This document shows positions 19,728 through 20,487 of a stretch of 20,487 nucleotides of DNA, piece after piece. Every line of letters begins with the position of its first letter. The stretch's first letter is position 1. The stretch spans positions 1-20,487 of the forward strand of contig LSSK01001083.1 of the NCBI GenBank assembly GCA_001969505.1. The letters run 5' to 3'. Position numbers and translations under genes: made by a program. This DNA is from Zancudomyces culisetae (Eukaryota > Kickxellomycota > Harpellomycetes > Harpellales > Legeriomycetaceae). The notes beneath the pieces were generated by a model. The model worked only from the letters and a program-made list of their open reading frames with translations, made no database searches and was not told the origin of the DNA.

Positions 19728-20125
19728 GTTATGACACTTAAGCTATCTCATTTATTTTAGTTACAGCAGTATAAGATTTAGTTTTTTTTAGCACATTTTT
19801 ATATCAAAATAAAGTGAGTGAAATATTTCCAAATATAATCAACAATCTGACATTTTTGGCGCATTAAAGGGTGGTAAATGTTAATTATGGTTTGCAAGCT
19901 AGTTTCATGTAAGTTTTATTTAATTGTTATTGTTGTGGTAACTATATCCTAAGCACTGAATAAACAAAGCTAAAAAGTTAGTTATGTAGATAATCTGTTA
20001 AAGGGGGGGGAAACATGGTATTAACAATCAATAAGAATTGTACAGTTAATAACATGTATTAATGATGGAAGTCGCAAAAACCAGAAGTGTGGCAACTTTG
20101 TAGAGAAACGGTTATATGGTCATTC
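19728..20125. other. Convergent 3' spacer between CRH and the repeat-protein gene
   Basis: 398 bp shared by the 3' ends of two converging genes. AATAAA is present on the plus strand at 19808. On the minus strand it lies at 19915-19920, about 205 bp beyond that gene's stop. A G8 run lies at 20003-20010. No gene was seen. Confidence 0.5.
19808..19813 (+). terminator. Candidate polyadenylation signal of the CRH gene
   Basis: AATAAA lies 80 bp after the CRH stop, following a T-rich stretch. Motif and position only. Confidence 0.4.
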
Positions 20126-20487
20126 TTAATAAGTGAGTATTGGAGATGATGTTGCGCCAGGATATTCAGCTGAAATTGTTGAGGCTGGTGGATACTCAGC
20201 TGTGGTTTTTGGGGCTGGTGGATACTCAGCTGTGGTTGTTGGAGCTGGTGGGTATTCAGCTGTGGTTGTAGTTGGGGCTGGTGGATAGCCGGTTGTGGTT
20301 GTTGGAGCTGGTGAGTACCCAGTTGCGGTTGTAGTTGGGGCTGGTGGATAGCCGGTTGTAGTTGTAGTTGGAGCTGGTGGGTATCCAGTTGTGGTTGTTG
20401 GAGCTGGTGGGTAGCCGGTTGTTGTAGTTGGAGCTGGTGGGTATCCAGTTGTGGTTGTTGGAGCTGGTGGGTAGCCGGTTGTTGTAG
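20126..20487 (-). CDS. Thr/Pro-rich tandem-repeat protein, C-terminal part (probable wall or surface protein)
   Basis: On the minus strand an uninterrupted frame enters from beyond the right edge and ends at TAA, 20128-20126, after 120 codons. It encodes about eleven units of 10-11 residues. The units are mostly TTTTGYPPAP at the edge side and TTTAEYPPAP towards the C-terminus, decaying to ISAEYPGA and ending SSPILTY. Such Thr/Pro-rich repeats are typical O-mannosylated regions of fungal wall or secreted proteins. No GPI-type hydrophobic end is present. The family cannot be named because the N-terminal domain is outside the window. The periodic amino-acid pattern with synonymous changes supports real coding over chance openness. 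Confidence 0.68.
   Translation of the reverse strand, partial: TTTGYPPAPTTTTGYPPAPTTTTGYPPAPTTTTGYPPAPTTTTTGYPPAPTTTATGYSPAPTTTTGYPPAPTTTTAEYPPAPTTTAEYPPAPKTTAEYPPASTISAEYPGATSSPILTY
20162..20487 (-). repeat. Minisatellite of 30-33 bp units with a 60-bp higher-order period
   Basis: Units of 30 or 33 bp share the plus-strand core GGAGCTGGTGGGTA. From 20371 on, a 60-bp dimer of two distinct units is repeated without a mismatch (20371-20430 against 20431 to the window end). Units nearer the stop are more diverged. Confidence 0.93.

Overview
The window reads as nuclear DNA of an AT-rich, intron-containing fungus. The kingdom call rests on an oxidosqualene cyclase of the lanosterol-synthase type and on a CBM18 + GH16 chitin-glucan transglycosylase (Crh family), which is characteristic of fungal cell walls. 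I cannot place it below fungus. Introns are short (75 to 249 bp), begin with GTA, and 12 of the 13 visible 3' splice sites are TAG. Intergenic spaces are long, up to 2.3 kb.

Layout from left to right. Positions 79-1179 hold the 3' part of RPN13, the proteasomal ubiquitin receptor, in three visible exons. A 2.3 kb stretch with no visible gene follows. A single-exon OPT-family oligopeptide transporter lies at 3535-5826. FIG4, the PI(3,5)P2 5-phosphatase, lies at 6498-10103 in six exons that join in frame to 948 residues. A single-exon ABCG half transporter lies at 11187-13088. ERG7, lanosterol synthase, lies at 13735-16689 in six exons that join in frame to 714 residues. A 2 kb spacer follows, with two strong hairpins and a promoter-like block. 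A single-exon Crh-type wall transglycosylase lies at 18747-19727. The window ends inside a minus-strand gene whose Thr/Pro/Gly/Tyr-rich tandem-repeat C-terminus occupies 20126-20487.

Six consecutive genes lie on the plus strand and the last converges on them. The genes do not form an obvious single pathway. They cover protein turnover (RPN13), peptide uptake (OPT), endolysosomal phosphoinositide control (FIG4), lipid or drug export (ABCG), sterol synthesis (ERG7) and wall assembly (Crh and the repeat protein). The ABCG transporter sits directly upstream of ERG7 in tandem, and Crh is next to another probable wall protein.

The points most worth a second look are the altered catalytic motif of ERG7 (DTTSE where DCTAE is usual), the perfect 60-bp higher-order repeat in the minus-strand gene, the anchorless C-terminus of the Crh protein, and the hairpins and promoter-like block in the ERG7-CRH spacer. 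I saw no convincing novel defence, mobile or RNA system.
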